NCBI GenBank assembly: GCA_964594665.1
Contig: CAZQNY010000001.1
Location: forward strand, 62,001-126,000
DNA length: 64,000 bases
Reading direction: 5' to 3'
From: BM520 sp964594665
GTDB taxonomy: Bacteria; Bacteroidota; Bacteroidia; Bacteroidales; BM520
In this document: one piece after another, positions 46,235-54,645 of the stretch
Numbering within the stretch: the first letter of the stretch is position 1
Layout: each line of letters opens with the position of its first letter
Translations under genes and position numbers: made by a program
Notes under the pieces: generated by a model
The model's input: only the letters and a program-made list of their open reading frames with translations
The model's database searches: none
Told to the model about the DNA's origin: nothing

Positions 46235-46274
46235 AATTATCAAAAACGGTATGTATGTTGTTATAAATCAGCAG

Positions 46275-47291
46275 CTAAAAGATATTAATGCATTTTGTAT
46301 AACATGATTTGCCTTTAACAATTTGGATGTAAAATTTATTGTGATCCGATGAAATATCCACATTTCGCTTATACGAACCTGCCTTTAGCTTAAACTCTTC
46401 ATCCAATAATGGTGTAAGATCTTCGTTGAGTAAGATTACCTTATATGTTTGATCAGGAATAACATTAAAGCTGATTCCGAGACCACTCCGGCCGCGTATT
46501 GAATTAATGCGCAGATTCATAGGGGTAAATGTTTCTCTGCATTTCGAATAGCCCCACTCCTTAAAATATTCCCATTGTTGCTCAGTAAGGTCACTGATTT
46601 CAGTTGTCGATGCGGCATGACTATTCCCGTAGAATTTTATATCCTGTGGCATACCATGTACGAAGATATCTTTGTCGAGGTTCTTAAGAACCGAGAGATC
46701 GATGTCCATACCTTCAAGTTCTTTCGAAAAATCATCCATATTTGCTTTGATCGTCATTACAAGGCTATCACCATCCACCGTTTTCCAATAGGCCAGGTCG
46801 TCCGACATAGCATCAATGGTTACCATAATTTCTTTTTCACATTCCTCTAAGCCATCTTCTAAATCTTCAAGGTCAGCAGTTATTTTCATGGTAATAAATT
46901 CTTCCAGATCATCAAATCGAATTTCCTTTTCTGAATCAAGCTGAATACTGATAATTTTAGGTTTTTCGCCCGTTGAATGGTCCGCTCGCAGTACTATGGC
47001 TTTTGCATCTACTTTGATATCACTTTCTGTTGTATATACAATATGATCCTCATTGCCATCTACTTCAATGTCCATAGTGATTTCAATCTCATCTTCAAGT
47101 CCCAGGCTTTCGAGAATCTCCTCAACTTCAAAATGCTCATTATGAATGGTTGTATCAAGAACCATCTTTTCACCATTTTTTATGGTTATTACTTTAATGC
47201 GAGCCTCCTTTTCATTTTCCTGAGCGATTGATATTCCAGTGAAAACCAAAAGTGAAATAGTAGTAAGAATAATTGGAAATAACTTTTTCAT
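46275..47291 (-). CDS. Secreted acidic protein with a type IX sorting-like C-terminus
   Basis: A 338-residue protein with a signal peptide (MKKLFPIILTTISLLVFTGISIAQ) from the ATG at 47291. The mature part is strongly acidic, with many Glu-Asp-Leu segments (FDDLEEFITMKITADLEDL), and contains repeated strand-like stretches. The last 80 residues, with YKVILLNEDLTPLLDEEF, KRNVDIS and FYIQIVKGKS, resemble the type A sorting domain of the type IX secretion system, which would place it on the cell surface. No known catalytic motif is present. It could be an adhesin-like or cation-binding surface protein. It forms its own transcription unit. Confidence 0.65.
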   Translation of the reverse strand: MKKLFPIILTTISLLVFTGISIAQENEKEARIKVITIKNGEKMVLDTTIHNEHFEVEEILESLGLEDEIEITMDIEVDGNEDHIVYTTESDIKVDAKAIVLRADHSTGEKPKIISIQLDSEKEIRFDDLEEFITMKITADLEDLEDGLEECEKEIMVTIDAMSDDLAYWKTVDGDSLVMTIKANMDDFSKELEGMDIDLSVLKNLDKDIFVHGMPQDIKFYGNSHAASTTEISDLTEQQWEYFKEWGYSKCRETFTPMNLRINSIRGRSGLGISFNVIPDQTYKVILLNEDLTPLLDEEFKLKAGSYKRNVDISSDHNKFYIQIVKGKSCYTKCINIF

Positions 47292-47367
47292 ACGCTTTAT
47301 TTTTTTGTTACATGACAAAGCTATATGAATCGCTCTTGTAAAACGGTTAATGGTCTGTTAAGCTCTG

Positions 47368-48264
47368 TTAATGAGTGTTAACAGGCTGTGGATCGGTGAG
47401 ATATAGTCTGCCTTTCTTGATAACATCTACTTCGCAGTCAATCAATCCTGATTTTTTAAAGACATCAGAGGAAGAAACATCAGTAACAACATCAATTGCG
47501 TGCCCCCAACAATCTTTAACCGTTAAAACATATTCTTTTCTGCCGTTATAGCTAATTTTAAAGTGGAAATCGCTGTATGGGAACAAGTATCTTTTTCCGG
47601 GAACATATGCGGGATTTAGCGGTTCCAGGGTAGTTTGCCCATCAGCACTCTGTTTAATGACATTACAGCGGATATGGGTATCAGCACTAATCCCATAATG
47701 CAAATAGTTTTTCGTTGGTAAAAGATGAATTCTGTCTGCATTATCTCTTAGATAAAAACACACACCACAACCTTCCGCATCTTTTATGTCAGCTACATAA
47801 AAGGAATACACATTCCCCTCGGTAAACCAACATTCGTCAGTATCCCGGGAATCAGAAAGATATAATTTTCCCTTTTTGATCCTTGCTATGCGAAGATCAA
47901 CAGCTTCTCCAACGTTATGTTTCAGACTTACTGTGTGTCTGAATCCCAGTTTATCTTCAACGGTAACGATAAAACAATTCTCTATATGAGAAATGCCAAT
48001 AACAGGAAAAGAGCACACATCACCCACAGAATAAAACGGGTGCGGTGGTTCGAGGAATATTTTTCCCGTACAATTAATTTTGTCTACTTTACAGCGTAAA
48101 ACAATTTCCGGAGCGATGTGATATTTTTTATAATAGGAAGCATCTAGCATGTGGCGGAAACCAAAAGGATCCTCAAGAACCCAAAATTGGGAAGAATCCC
48201 CAAGAGCGACCTTTTTAATAACTCTAAAGTCGTAGTATTCACCTTGTACAAGTTTTCCTTTCAT
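47368..48264 (-). CDS. Uncharacterised protein with four tandem repeats in an ABAB pattern
   Basis: A 298-residue cytosolic protein made of four repeats of about 65-70 residues, at about 8-75, 81-140, 150-218 and 223-292. Each begins with G-x-x-Y/C-x-F (GEYYDF, GDVCSF, GNVYSF, GKRYLF). Repeats 1 and 3 end in LEPPHP and LEPLNP; repeats 2 and 4 end in KKGKLYLSD and KKGRLYLTD. The strand-rich pattern suggests small beta-barrels such as OB or S1 folds, so nucleic-acid or oligosaccharide binding is possible. I do not know a family. It lies 24 bp after ftsY on the same strand. Confidence 0.65.
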   Translation of the reverse strand: MKGKLVQGEYYDFRVIKKVALGDSSQFWVLEDPFGFRHMLDASYYKKYHIAPEIVLRCKVDKINCTGKIFLEPPHPFYSVGDVCSFPVIGISHIENCFIVTVEDKLGFRHTVSLKHNVGEAVDLRIARIKKGKLYLSDSRDTDECWFTEGNVYSFYVADIKDAEGCGVCFYLRDNADRIHLLPTKNYLHYGISADTHIRCNVIKQSADGQTTLEPLNPAYVPGKRYLFPYSDFHFKISYNGRKEYVLTVKDCWGHAIDVVTDVSSSDVFKKSGLIDCEVDVIKKGRLYLTDPQPVNTH

Positions 48265-48288
48265 AGAAGCAAGGCTCCCGGCACTGGA

Positions 48289-49257
48289 TTATTCACCGAA
48301 GAGGGAGAGTACAAATTGTTCTTTATCAAATATTTGTAAGTCTGATATTTTTTCACCGATGCCAATATATTTTACGGGAACTTTAAATTGATCAGAGATA
48401 CCAATTGCGACTCCACCTTTGGCAGTACCATCGAGTTTTGTCAGAGCCAAAGCATTGACTTCAGTCGCAGCAGTAAATTGTTTGGCTTGTTCAATCGCAT
48501 TTTGACCTGTTGAAGCATCCAGAATAAGTAAAATTTCATGGGGAGCATCGGGAATAACTTTTTGCATCACCTTTTTAATCTTCGAGAGCTCATTCATGAG
48601 GTTTACTTTGTTGTGCAAGCGTCCGGCAGTATCAACAATTACCACATCAGCACCACTTGCTGTTGCAGAGCTAAGCGTATCATAAGCCACTGAAGCGGGA
48701 TCAGCATCCATACCCTGGCTGACAATTTCCACCTCTGCCCTTTGCGACCAGATAATCAGCTGGTCAACAGCAGCGGCACGGAAAGTATCAGCAGCACCAA
48801 GCACAACTTTTTTACCTGCAGCTTTATACTGGTGGGCCAGCTTGCCGATCGTTGTAGTTTTTCCAACACCATTAACACCTACCACAAGAATGACATAAGG
48901 TTTATCCTGCCTTGGGAAGTCAAACCCGGAAATAAGCTTATCGTTATCATTTTCTGCTAATAACTCAGCGATTTCTTCACGTAAAATTCTATTCAGTTCG
49001 TTTGTGCCGAGATATTTATCACGAGCCACGCGTGCTTCAATACGTTCAATAATTTTCAGTGTTGTTTCAACCCCCACATCAGAAGTTATCAATACCTCTT
49101 CAAGGTTATCAAGCACTTCATCATCAACCTTTGATTTCCCGGCAACAGCTTTTGTAAGTTTTGAAAAAACGCTTGATTTGGTTTTTTCAAGCCCTTTATC
49201 AAGGTCTTTTTTTATTTCTTCTTTTTTATTTTTTGAAAATACTGAAAACAGTCCCAT
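48289..49257 (-). CDS. ftsY: Signal recognition particle receptor FtsY
   Basis: The 322-residue SRP GTPase receptor targets ribosomes making membrane proteins to SecYEG. It starts at MGLFSVFSKNKK, with a short basic N-terminus in place of the long acidic A domain of E. coli. The NG domain has P-loop GVNGVGKTTTIGKLA, the DTFRAAAVDQL motif, DTAGR and TKLDGTAKGG. It follows rpmG and the DUF4295 gene, but a strong terminator separates it from them, so it may be read from its own promoter or by read-through. Confidence 0.96.
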   Translation of the reverse strand: MGLFSVFSKNKKEEIKKDLDKGLEKTKSSVFSKLTKAVAGKSKVDDEVLDNLEEVLITSDVGVETTLKIIERIEARVARDKYLGTNELNRILREEIAELLAENDNDKLISGFDFPRQDKPYVILVVGVNGVGKTTTIGKLAHQYKAAGKKVVLGAADTFRAAAVDQLIIWSQRAEVEIVSQGMDADPASVAYDTLSSATASGADVVIVDTAGRLHNKVNLMNELSKIKKVMQKVIPDAPHEILLILDASTGQNAIEQAKQFTAATEVNALALTKLDGTAKGGVAIGISDQFKVPVKYIGIGEKISDLQIFDKEQFVLSLFGE

Positions 49258-49285
49258 ATCATCAATTTTTGAATGGTAAAAATAC

Positions 49286-49321
49286 AAAAAAAGCTTTCTT
49301 CCCTGAGAGAAAAAAGCTTTT
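49286..49321 (-). terminator. Terminator after the rpmG-DUF4295 unit
   Basis: On the minus strand AAAAGCTTTTTTC, a 7-nt loop and GAAGAAAGCTTTT form a 13-bp stem with one G-T pair, followed by TTT. It sits between DUF4295 and the ftsY start. Confidence 0.8.
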
Positions 49322-49350
49322 CTTCCGATATCGGATATACGCGAATAAAA

Positions 49351-49506
49351 TTATTTCTTAGCCAAAAAATCCTTTACCTGATCAGAAGGTATAATTTGTT
49401 CCTTAAAAGTATAGGCACCTGTTTTGGGTGATTTTACGGAACGGATCACTTTGGCAAAATCCTTACCAGAAGAAGTTCTCAGTGTTGCAACGGTTTTCTT
49501 TGCCAT
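49351..49506 (-). CDS. DUF4295 family small protein
   Basis: A 51-residue basic protein starting MAKKTVATLRTSSGKDF and ending VKDFLAKK, too short to be listed as a long frame. DUF4295 proteins are found in Bacteroidota next to rpmG and ftsY, as here, and by size and charge are probably ribosome-associated. It starts 8 bp after the rpmG stop on the same strand. The function is not established. Confidence 0.85.
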   Translation of the reverse strand: MAKKTVATLRTSSGKDFAKVIRSVKSPKTGAYTFKEQIIPSDQVKDFLAKK

Positions 49507-49514
49507 AATTCAGA

Positions 49515-49703
49515 TTATTTAATTTCTTTATGAATAGTCATTTTCTTTAAAATCGGATTATACTTCTTAATCTCTAAGCGATCAGGAGTATTTTTCTTGT
49601 TCTTGGTAGTAATATACCTTGATGTACCCGGCATTCCGCTTGCTTTGTGCTCGGTACATTCCAGGATAACCTGGATTCTTGCATCTTTACTCTTCTTAGC
49701 CAT
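49515..49703 (-). CDS. rpmG: 50S ribosomal protein L33
   Basis: A 62-residue protein, MAKKSKDARIQVILECTEH at the start and TTKNKKNTPDRLEIKKYNP in the middle, matching bacterial L33. The start is the ATG at 49703; the longer frame upstream is non-coding. It is usually preceded by rpmB (L28) in this phylum, but here the upstream gene is xerD on the opposite strand, so rpmB is elsewhere. The promoter box at 49732-49739 gives a short leader. Confidence 0.95.
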   Translation of the reverse strand: MAKKSKDARIQVILECTEHKASGMPGTSRYITTKNKKNTPDRLEIKKYNPILKKMTIHKEIK

Positions 49704-49731
49704 TTGTTTACCCTCTTTAATTTCAGGACGG

Positions 49732-49763
49732 CAAAAGTATAAAATTTCTAAAAGGATACCAAA
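49732..49763 (-). promoter_or_regulatory. Promoter of rpmG
   Basis: On the minus strand TTTG (49763-49760), a 20-bp spacer and TACTTTTG (49739-49732) match the Bacteroidota consensus with one extra spacer base. It lies 29 bp upstream of the L33 start. Confidence 0.65.
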
Positions 49764-49848
49764 CCAACCACTAAAAAAATTATTAAAAATGAATGGTTTA
49801 TAACTTTTCGCATCACCCTCTTGCACATTAATATTATCTTTACATGCT

Positions 49849-50760
49849 GTGAATGTTAAGGGATACATAAAAGGATACAAACAGTGGCTATTGCTGGAAA
49901 GGAATCTTTCACCTCAAACAATAACTTCGTATTTATCAGATTTACAATTATTTAGCGAATACATAGAAGATCACAGAACCGATAAATCAGGAAATATCAC
50001 AAGTAAACAGATCCAGGACTATCTGTCGTATTTTTCGGATAATGAGCTATCTGCTGCCACGCAGGCGCGCATGTTATCAACATTACGCAGTTTTTTTCAA
50101 TATCTTCAATTGGAAGAAATTATTCGGGAAAACCCGGCAAAATTGATCGATATGCCCCGACAGACGCGAAAATTACCTGTGGTATTATCGGTTGAGGAGG
50201 TTTATCAAATACTTGATAGTATCGATCTGAGCAAACCAGGAGGTGAACGCAACAAGGCCATTCTGGAAGTACTTTACGGATGCGGCTTGCGGGTTTCAGA
50301 GCTTGTAAACCTTCACTTATCGGATTTGTTTCTTAAAAATGAATACATCCGGATCATTGGCAAAGGAAATAAAGAGCGTCTTGTCCCCATTGCAAGAGCA
50401 TCATCAGCACAGTTGCAGCGCTACATTAATCAGGTCAGGGTTCATGAAAAAATCGATCCACAATCACAAGATATCGTATTCTTAAACCGATCAGGGAAGA
50501 AACTCTCGCGGGTCTCAGTATACAATATAATAAAAGCCTGTACGGAACAAAGTGGTGTCAGAAAAAATGTAAGCCCCCACACCTTTCGCCATAGCTTTGC
50601 CAGCCATCTTGTTGAAGGGGGGGCTAATTTGCGTGCAGTACAACAAATGCTGGGGCATGTTTCAATAACAACAACGGAAATATACACCCATATGAGCACC
50701 CGTTATCTTAGGGATGCCATTATGCATTATCATCCTCTGGAATCCAAAGGACATCAATAG
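49849..50760 (+). CDS. xerD: Tyrosine site-specific recombinase XerD
   Basis: A 303-residue recombinase that resolves chromosome dimers at dif with its partner XerC. The six catalytic residues are present: Arg148 (GCGLRVSEL), Lys172 (IGKGNKERL), His244 and Arg247 (SPHTFRHSF), His270 (LGHVSI) and nucleophile Tyr279 (TTTEIYTHM). The start is a GTG at 49849; no in-frame ATG fits. The length and the absence of mobile-element genes around it favour a housekeeping Xer protein over an integron or transposon integrase. XerC and XerD cannot be told apart with certainty from the sequence alone. Confidence 0.92.
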   Translation: MNVKGYIKGYKQWLLLERNLSPQTITSYLSDLQLFSEYIEDHRTDKSGNITSKQIQDYLSYFSDNELSAATQARMLSTLRSFFQYLQLEEIIRENPAKLIDMPRQTRKLPVVLSVEEVYQILDSIDLSKPGGERNKAILEVLYGCGLRVSELVNLHLSDLFLKNEYIRIIGKGNKERLVPIARASSAQLQRYINQVRVHEKIDPQSQDIVFLNRSGKKLSRVSVYNIIKACTEQSGVRKNVSPHTFRHSFASHLVEGGANLRAVQQMLGHVSITTTEIYTHMSTRYLRDAIMHYHPLESKGHQ

Positions 50761-50762
50761 AA

Positions 50763-51215
50763 CTAAATGGATTCGATTTTACCTTCCTCTGTTACCAACA
50801 CACCCCAATTAATGGTTGTAAGCTTATCATTGGCATAGTAGAAGTCAATGAGTCCATCCTCAAAAGATATTCGTTGTTCTCCCCATTCTTCATCACTGGT
50901 ATCAAGGTCCTCAAACCCATTTTTTTTCATAAGGGCGACCAAATCCTGCTTACTAAGATCAAAGGCTCTCTCACCAAACAACATGCAATTTTTATTATCA
51001 GACTCTATGCATGAAAGCATAGGAGCTTCAGCACCTTCAAAAAAGATACTCAACCCCTGATCATTATAATTCAATACAGTTGTATTAAAGTCATCATCGT
51101 CCACAAGTGGTTCAACCTGAGCAGGTTTACCAAGAATCCCGGTCATTGATTCCATTGTCATTCCAAAAGTAATATTGCCTAACCCTTTCAACGGGAGTAC
51201 ATTTAAGTCAATCAT
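50763..51215 (-). CDS. Hypothetical acidic protein
   Basis: A 150-residue, Asp/Glu-rich cytosolic protein. The early motif GLGNITFGMTMESMTGILGKP resembles the FGMT/S-x-x-E-V-x-x-LLGKP segment seen in small proteins of the SmpA/OmlA or immunity-like type, but without a signal peptide. The C-terminal part alternates strands (INWGVLVTEEGKIESI). It has no obvious partner. It is convergent with xerD with a 2-bp gap. The function is unknown. Confidence 0.7.
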   Translation of the reverse strand: MIDLNVLPLKGLGNITFGMTMESMTGILGKPAQVEPLVDDDDFNTTVLNYNDQGLSIFFEGAEAPMLSCIESDNKNCMLFGERAFDLSKQDLVALMKKNGFEDLDTSDEEWGEQRISFEDGLIDFYYANDKLTTINWGVLVTEEGKIESI

Positions 51216-51297
51216 TTTACAGTAATTTTATCATTTAGGTGTTAAAGATATAGAAAAAGTGATATAGCAGACAAAATAGAGGAAAAAAAACAGGAAA

Positions 51298-51328
51298 TTG
51301 TATCCAGGAGATATATTTCATACTTTTG
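51298..51328 (+). promoter_or_regulatory. Promoter of the TonB-domain gene
   Basis: TTG (51298-51300), 20-bp spacer, then TACTTTTG (51321-51328), 16 bp upstream of the start codon. Confidence 0.55.
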
Positions 51329-51344
51329 AACAGAGGAATTTAAT

Positions 51345-51797
51345 ATGTCAAAAAACAAAAAGAAAACGCTTTCGAGCACAAGATTTCCAGAGCTTCCGGA
51401 GTTTCCGGGAGGAAAAGATGCATTTAAAAAGTTTATCAGTGAAAATATGCGTTATCCCAAAGAAGCTATAAAACATAATATCGAAGGTGATGTTTATCTG
51501 AAATTTGTCATTAATGACAATGGCAGGGTTCAGGATGCATTTGTTCTGAAAGGTATAGGATATGGATGTGATGAGGAGGCTTTACGATTAATAAAACTAC
51601 TCCGTTTTGGAGAAACCCGAAACCGTGGATTCAAAATCACAGCCACAAAAAAAATAAAAATCCGATTTTCTTTAAAAAACGTAAAAAAAAGTATTCAGTA
51701 CAGCTACACATCTAAACCTGTTCATAATCAAAAAAATAAGAATAATACGCCCTCCAAAGAGGCGGGTGATGTATATGAATATTCCATAGAAATTTGA
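51345..51797 (+). CDS. TonB C-terminal domain protein lacking a membrane anchor
   Basis: A 150-residue protein whose centre (about 15-105) is a TonB C-terminal domain: FPGGKDAFKKFISENMRYP, EGDVYLKFVINDNGRV and GYGCDEEALRLIKLLRF are family hallmarks. Normal TonB has an N-terminal transmembrane helix and a Pro-rich linker; here the domain starts almost at the N-terminus and there is no signal peptide. The tail (about 110-150) is basic and unlike TonB. It may be a cytosolic derivative, a truncated TonB or a protein exported without a Sec signal. It is monocistronic and followed by two tRNA genes. Confidence 0.82.
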   Translation: MSKNKKKTLSSTRFPELPEFPGGKDAFKKFISENMRYPKEAIKHNIEGDVYLKFVINDNGRVQDAFVLKGIGYGCDEEALRLIKLLRFGETRNRGFKITATKKIKIRFSLKNVKKSIQYSYTSKPVHNQKNKNNTPSKEAGDVYEYSIEI

Positions 51798-51816
51798 AAA
51801 AAATGCGCTGTAAGGG

Positions 51817-51845
51817 TTGCAGATAAAGAAAAACGATTATCTTTG
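51817..51845 (+). promoter_or_regulatory. Promoter of the tRNA operon
   Basis: TTG (51817-51819), 18-bp spacer, then TATCTTTG (51838-51845), which matches TAnnTTTG, 33 bp upstream of tRNA-Thr. Confidence 0.6.
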
Positions 51846-51878
51846 CAGCCCTGAAACGGAAATGTTCTTAACAGTAAT

Positions 51879-51951
51879 GCCGATGTAGCTCAGTTGGTAG
51901 AGCAGCTGATTTGTAATCAGCCGGTCGGCGGTTCGAGTCCGTCCATCGGCT
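51879..51951 (+). tRNA. tRNA-Thr (anticodon TGT)
   Basis: A 73-nt cloverleaf: acceptor GCCGATG/CATCGGC, D-arm GCTC...GAGC, anticodon stem GCTGA/TCAGC around loop TTTGTAA with anticodon TGT, T-arm GGCGG/CCGTC with TTCGAGT, discriminator T. CCA is not encoded. Confidence 0.96.
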
Positions 51952-51959
51952 CTCTTTAC

Positions 51960-52041
51960 GGGGAGATTCCAGAGCGGTCAAATGGGGCAGACTGTAAATC
52001 TGTTGGCTAAGCCTTCGGAGGTTCGAATCCTCCTCTCCCCA
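51960..52041 (+). tRNA. tRNA-Tyr (anticodon GTA)
   Basis: An 82-nt cloverleaf with the long variable arm of tRNA-Tyr: acceptor GGGGAGA/TCTCCCC, anticodon stem CAGA/TCTG around CTGTAAA with anticodon GTA, T-loop TTCGAAT, discriminator A. CCA is not encoded. It is 8 bp after tRNA-Thr and shares its promoter. Confidence 0.96.
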
Positions 52042-52042
52042 C

Positions 52043-52074
52043 AAAAAAAAGGTGCGTTTGTCGCACCTTTTTTT
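52043..52074. terminator. Terminator of the tRNA operon
   Basis: AAAAAAAAGGTGCG, a short loop and CGCACCTTTTTTT form a stem with an A/T extension. It serves the tRNAs and, in the other direction, fabI. Confidence 0.9.
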
Positions 52075-52095
52075 ATACCCTGAAGTCTCTTTATC

Positions 52096-52929
52096 CTATT
52101 CGCATTCTCCCGAAAGGCTTTTGTTATACATATGCATGGCACGCCGGCTCATACCCATACTTGAGAACCCTCCGTCATGATACAGATTTTGCATTGTGAT
52201 TTTTTTTGTAAGATCAGAGAAGAGAGTGATAACATAATCAGCACACTCCCCGGCAGTGGCATTACCTAAAGGCGACATCCTCTCAGTAAAATCCATCAAT
52301 CCATCAATACCTTTTACACCGCTACCGGCAGTTGTCATTGTCGGCGACTGGGATACCGTATTTATCCGGATATGCTTTTCACGGCCATAGATATAGCCAA
52401 AGCTACGTGCTATGGACTCAAGCATTGCTTTTGCCTCAGCCATATCGTTATACTCGAAAAGCGTGCGTTGCGCAGCGATATATGATAAAGCCACAATAGA
52501 CCCCCATTCATTCAGCGCATCTTTTTTCTTAAGGCTTTGAATAAGTTTATGGAAAGAAACGGCAGAAATATCCAGGGTTTTTTTCAGGTATTCATAATTC
52601 AGATCATCATATGGCCGGCGTTTTCTAACATTAGGAGACATGCCAACAGAGTGCAGGACAAAATCAAAACTTCCGCCAAAATGCTCCATTGCCTGCGTTA
52701 TTAAGGCTTCAAGGTCATCTACATTTGTTGCGTCAGACGGAATTACAGGGGCATTCACCTTCTTTCCCAACTCGTGAATATCACCCATTCTAATGGCAAC
52801 AGAAGTATTTGTTAACACCAGTTCAGCACCTTCTTCTGCTGCTCTTTCAGCTACCTTCCATGCTATTGATTTATCGTTTAAAGCCCCAAATACGAGACCC
52901 TTTTTGCCTTTTAAAAGATTATAACTCAT
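52096..52929 (-). CDS. fabI: Enoyl-[acyl-carrier-protein] reductase (NADH)
   Basis: A 277-residue SDR-fold enzyme that reduces trans-2-enoyl-ACP in the last step of fatty-acid elongation. FabI features are the start GKKGLVFGALNDKSIAWKVA (atypical glycine-rich loop), LHSVGMSP, and the catalytic Tyr and Lys in YNDMAEAK (Tyr-x6-Lys). The SQSPTMTTAGSGVKG segment corresponds to the substrate-binding loop. It is single, with a 54-bp gap to recN on the same strand; its terminator is shared with the convergent tRNA pair. Confidence 0.95.
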   Translation of the reverse strand: MSYNLLKGKKGLVFGALNDKSIAWKVAERAAEEGAELVLTNTSVAIRMGDIHELGKKVNAPVIPSDATNVDDLEALITQAMEHFGGSFDFVLHSVGMSPNVRKRRPYDDLNYEYLKKTLDISAVSFHKLIQSLKKKDALNEWGSIVALSYIAAQRTLFEYNDMAEAKAMLESIARSFGYIYGREKHIRINTVSQSPTMTTAGSGVKGIDGLMDFTERMSPLGNATAGECADYVITLFSDLTKKITMQNLYHDGGFSSMGMSRRAMHMYNKSLSGECE

Positions 52930-52983
52930 AAATATAATTTTTGGTCTTAAGAAAATAACAGTTACGAGAGGTAAATGTTTTTT

Positions 52984-54642
52984 TTAATTGTTTTTAAGCA
53001 GCGCTTTGGCATTCTCTACTGCCTGCTCTGAGATATTGCCATCACTGAGCATTATGGAAAGTTCGTTAATGCGCTCCTCTTTCGAGAGATACTTTATATT
53101 ACTATACGTTTTGTTATTGGAATTATCCTTATAAACATGATACTGAGCCTGGCTTTTTGCTGCCAATTGTGGCAAATGTGTAATGGCAATAACCTGCATT
53201 GATGAGCCCATATTACCAAGGAGATCAGCAATTTTTCCTGCTGCAATCCCTGAAACCCCCGATTCTATCTCATCAAAAATGATTGTTGGGAGTGTTTCCT
53301 TTTCTGTCAGAACAGCTTTTAATGAAAGCATTAAACGTGAGAGCTCTCCACCAGACGCTACTTTTTGAATATCATTCATTTCAACACCTTTGTTCGCAGA
53401 AAAAAGAAACCGAACATTATCCCCACCATCTCTGCCGGGTTCTTGTGTTGCTTTTATCTCAATACTGAATGTTGCATTATCCAGGTTTACAGCCTTTAAA
53501 TTTTTCAATACAGCCTTTGTTAACCCGGGAATGGCTTTTTTTCTTTTTTCAGAAAGCCTGCCCATCACTTCCAACAGTTTTTCATACGAGGATGCAACAG
53601 CATTTGTAGCCGCGATTATTTCGGTTGAAAAGCTATCGATTTTCAATAACTTTTCTTCTGTCGCTACACGAATAGCAAGCAATTCATCAATGCCCGAAGC
53701 ATTAAACTTTTGCATTAAAGCATAGATAACATCCAATTCATTCTGAATATTTTCCAGCCTTTGAGGATCAATAGCAACGTCGTCATTAAGGTTTTCCATT
53801 TCATGGCCCAGATCATCACACTCCACAATAAGGCTCTCGAGCCGATCTGATATGAACATGAAACTGCTACTAAGTGCTGATATGCCATTTATCTCCTTCT
53901 GCATACTTCTGAGCATTGTAATAATGGCATTTTCACTATTTAGCAATGTTTCCGAAGCATTATAGAGTACCATTTTTACTGTTTCGCTATTCTCAAGTAT
54001 TCTCTTTTCCTCTTCAATCTCCTGAAGTTTAATTTTTTGCAGATCAATACCTGAAAGTTGCTGAAGCGAAAACCGCAAATAATCTTCCTCCCGCCTTGCT
54101 CTTATTCCGGCTTCCTGTAATGTTTCAAGATCCTGTTTTGCTTGTCTCCATTGGTTCAGGGCGTCATGGTACTGCATGAGTTCATTATTAGTACCGGCAT
54201 AACGATCCAGTAGGGCAATCTGATAGGAATTATCGGCCAAATGAAGAGTGCTGAATTGGGAATGAATATCCATAAGCTTATCGCCCAATATTTTGAGATC
54301 TTTTAGCGCAACAGGAGTATCGTTTATAAAAGCCCGTGATTTTCCAGATGGAGTTATTTCCCTGCGTATAATACTCTGATGGTCATAATCCACATCGAGC
54401 TTCCTGAAAAGGTTTTGCAGGTTATAATTCTTTATTTCGAAAGTGCCTTCAATGATACATTTATTATCTTTAACCTTCAATGCGGCATTTTCAGCTCTGT
54501 TTCCTGTTAAAAGACCTATTGCACCTAAAAGTATGGATTTACCGGCACCTGTTTCGCCGGTAATGGAGATAAACCCATTGGGAAAATCGATGTCAAGATT
54601 TTCAATTAACGCATAATTAGAGATATAAAGATGCGATAACAT
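52984..54642 (-). CDS. recN: DNA repair protein RecN
   Basis: A 552-residue SMC-like ATPase in double-strand break repair. The Walker A is GETGAGKSILLGA (about 30-42), a central coiled-coil region spans about 150-370, and the C-terminal half has the ABC signature VASGGELSRLMLSL and Walker B PTIIFDEIESGVSG. It is the last gene of the bamD-rpoZ-coaBC-porD-recN series on the minus strand, a frequent Bacteroidota arrangement, 3 bp after the DUF4835/PorD gene. Confidence 0.96.
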   Translation of the reverse strand: MLSHLYISNYALIENLDIDFPNGFISITGETGAGKSILLGAIGLLTGNRAENAALKVKDNKCIIEGTFEIKNYNLQNLFRKLDVDYDHQSIIRREITPSGKSRAFINDTPVALKDLKILGDKLMDIHSQFSTLHLADNSYQIALLDRYAGTNNELMQYHDALNQWRQAKQDLETLQEAGIRARREEDYLRFSLQQLSGIDLQKIKLQEIEEEKRILENSETVKMVLYNASETLLNSENAIITMLRSMQKEINGISALSSSFMFISDRLESLIVECDDLGHEMENLNDDVAIDPQRLENIQNELDVIYALMQKFNASGIDELLAIRVATEEKLLKIDSFSTEIIAATNAVASSYEKLLEVMGRLSEKRKKAIPGLTKAVLKNLKAVNLDNATFSIEIKATQEPGRDGGDNVRFLFSANKGVEMNDIQKVASGGELSRLMLSLKAVLTEKETLPTIIFDEIESGVSGIAAGKIADLLGNMGSSMQVIAITHLPQLAAKSQAQYHVYKDNSNNKTYSNIKYLSKEERINELSIMLSDGNISEQAVENAKALLKNN

Positions 54643-54645
54643 AGC

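Noticed and set aside
49849..50760. Integrase marking a mobile element next to the tRNA genes
   Set aside because: The recombinase has the size and motifs of XerD, neighbouring genes are housekeeping, and no repeat of a tRNA 3' end was seen in the window.
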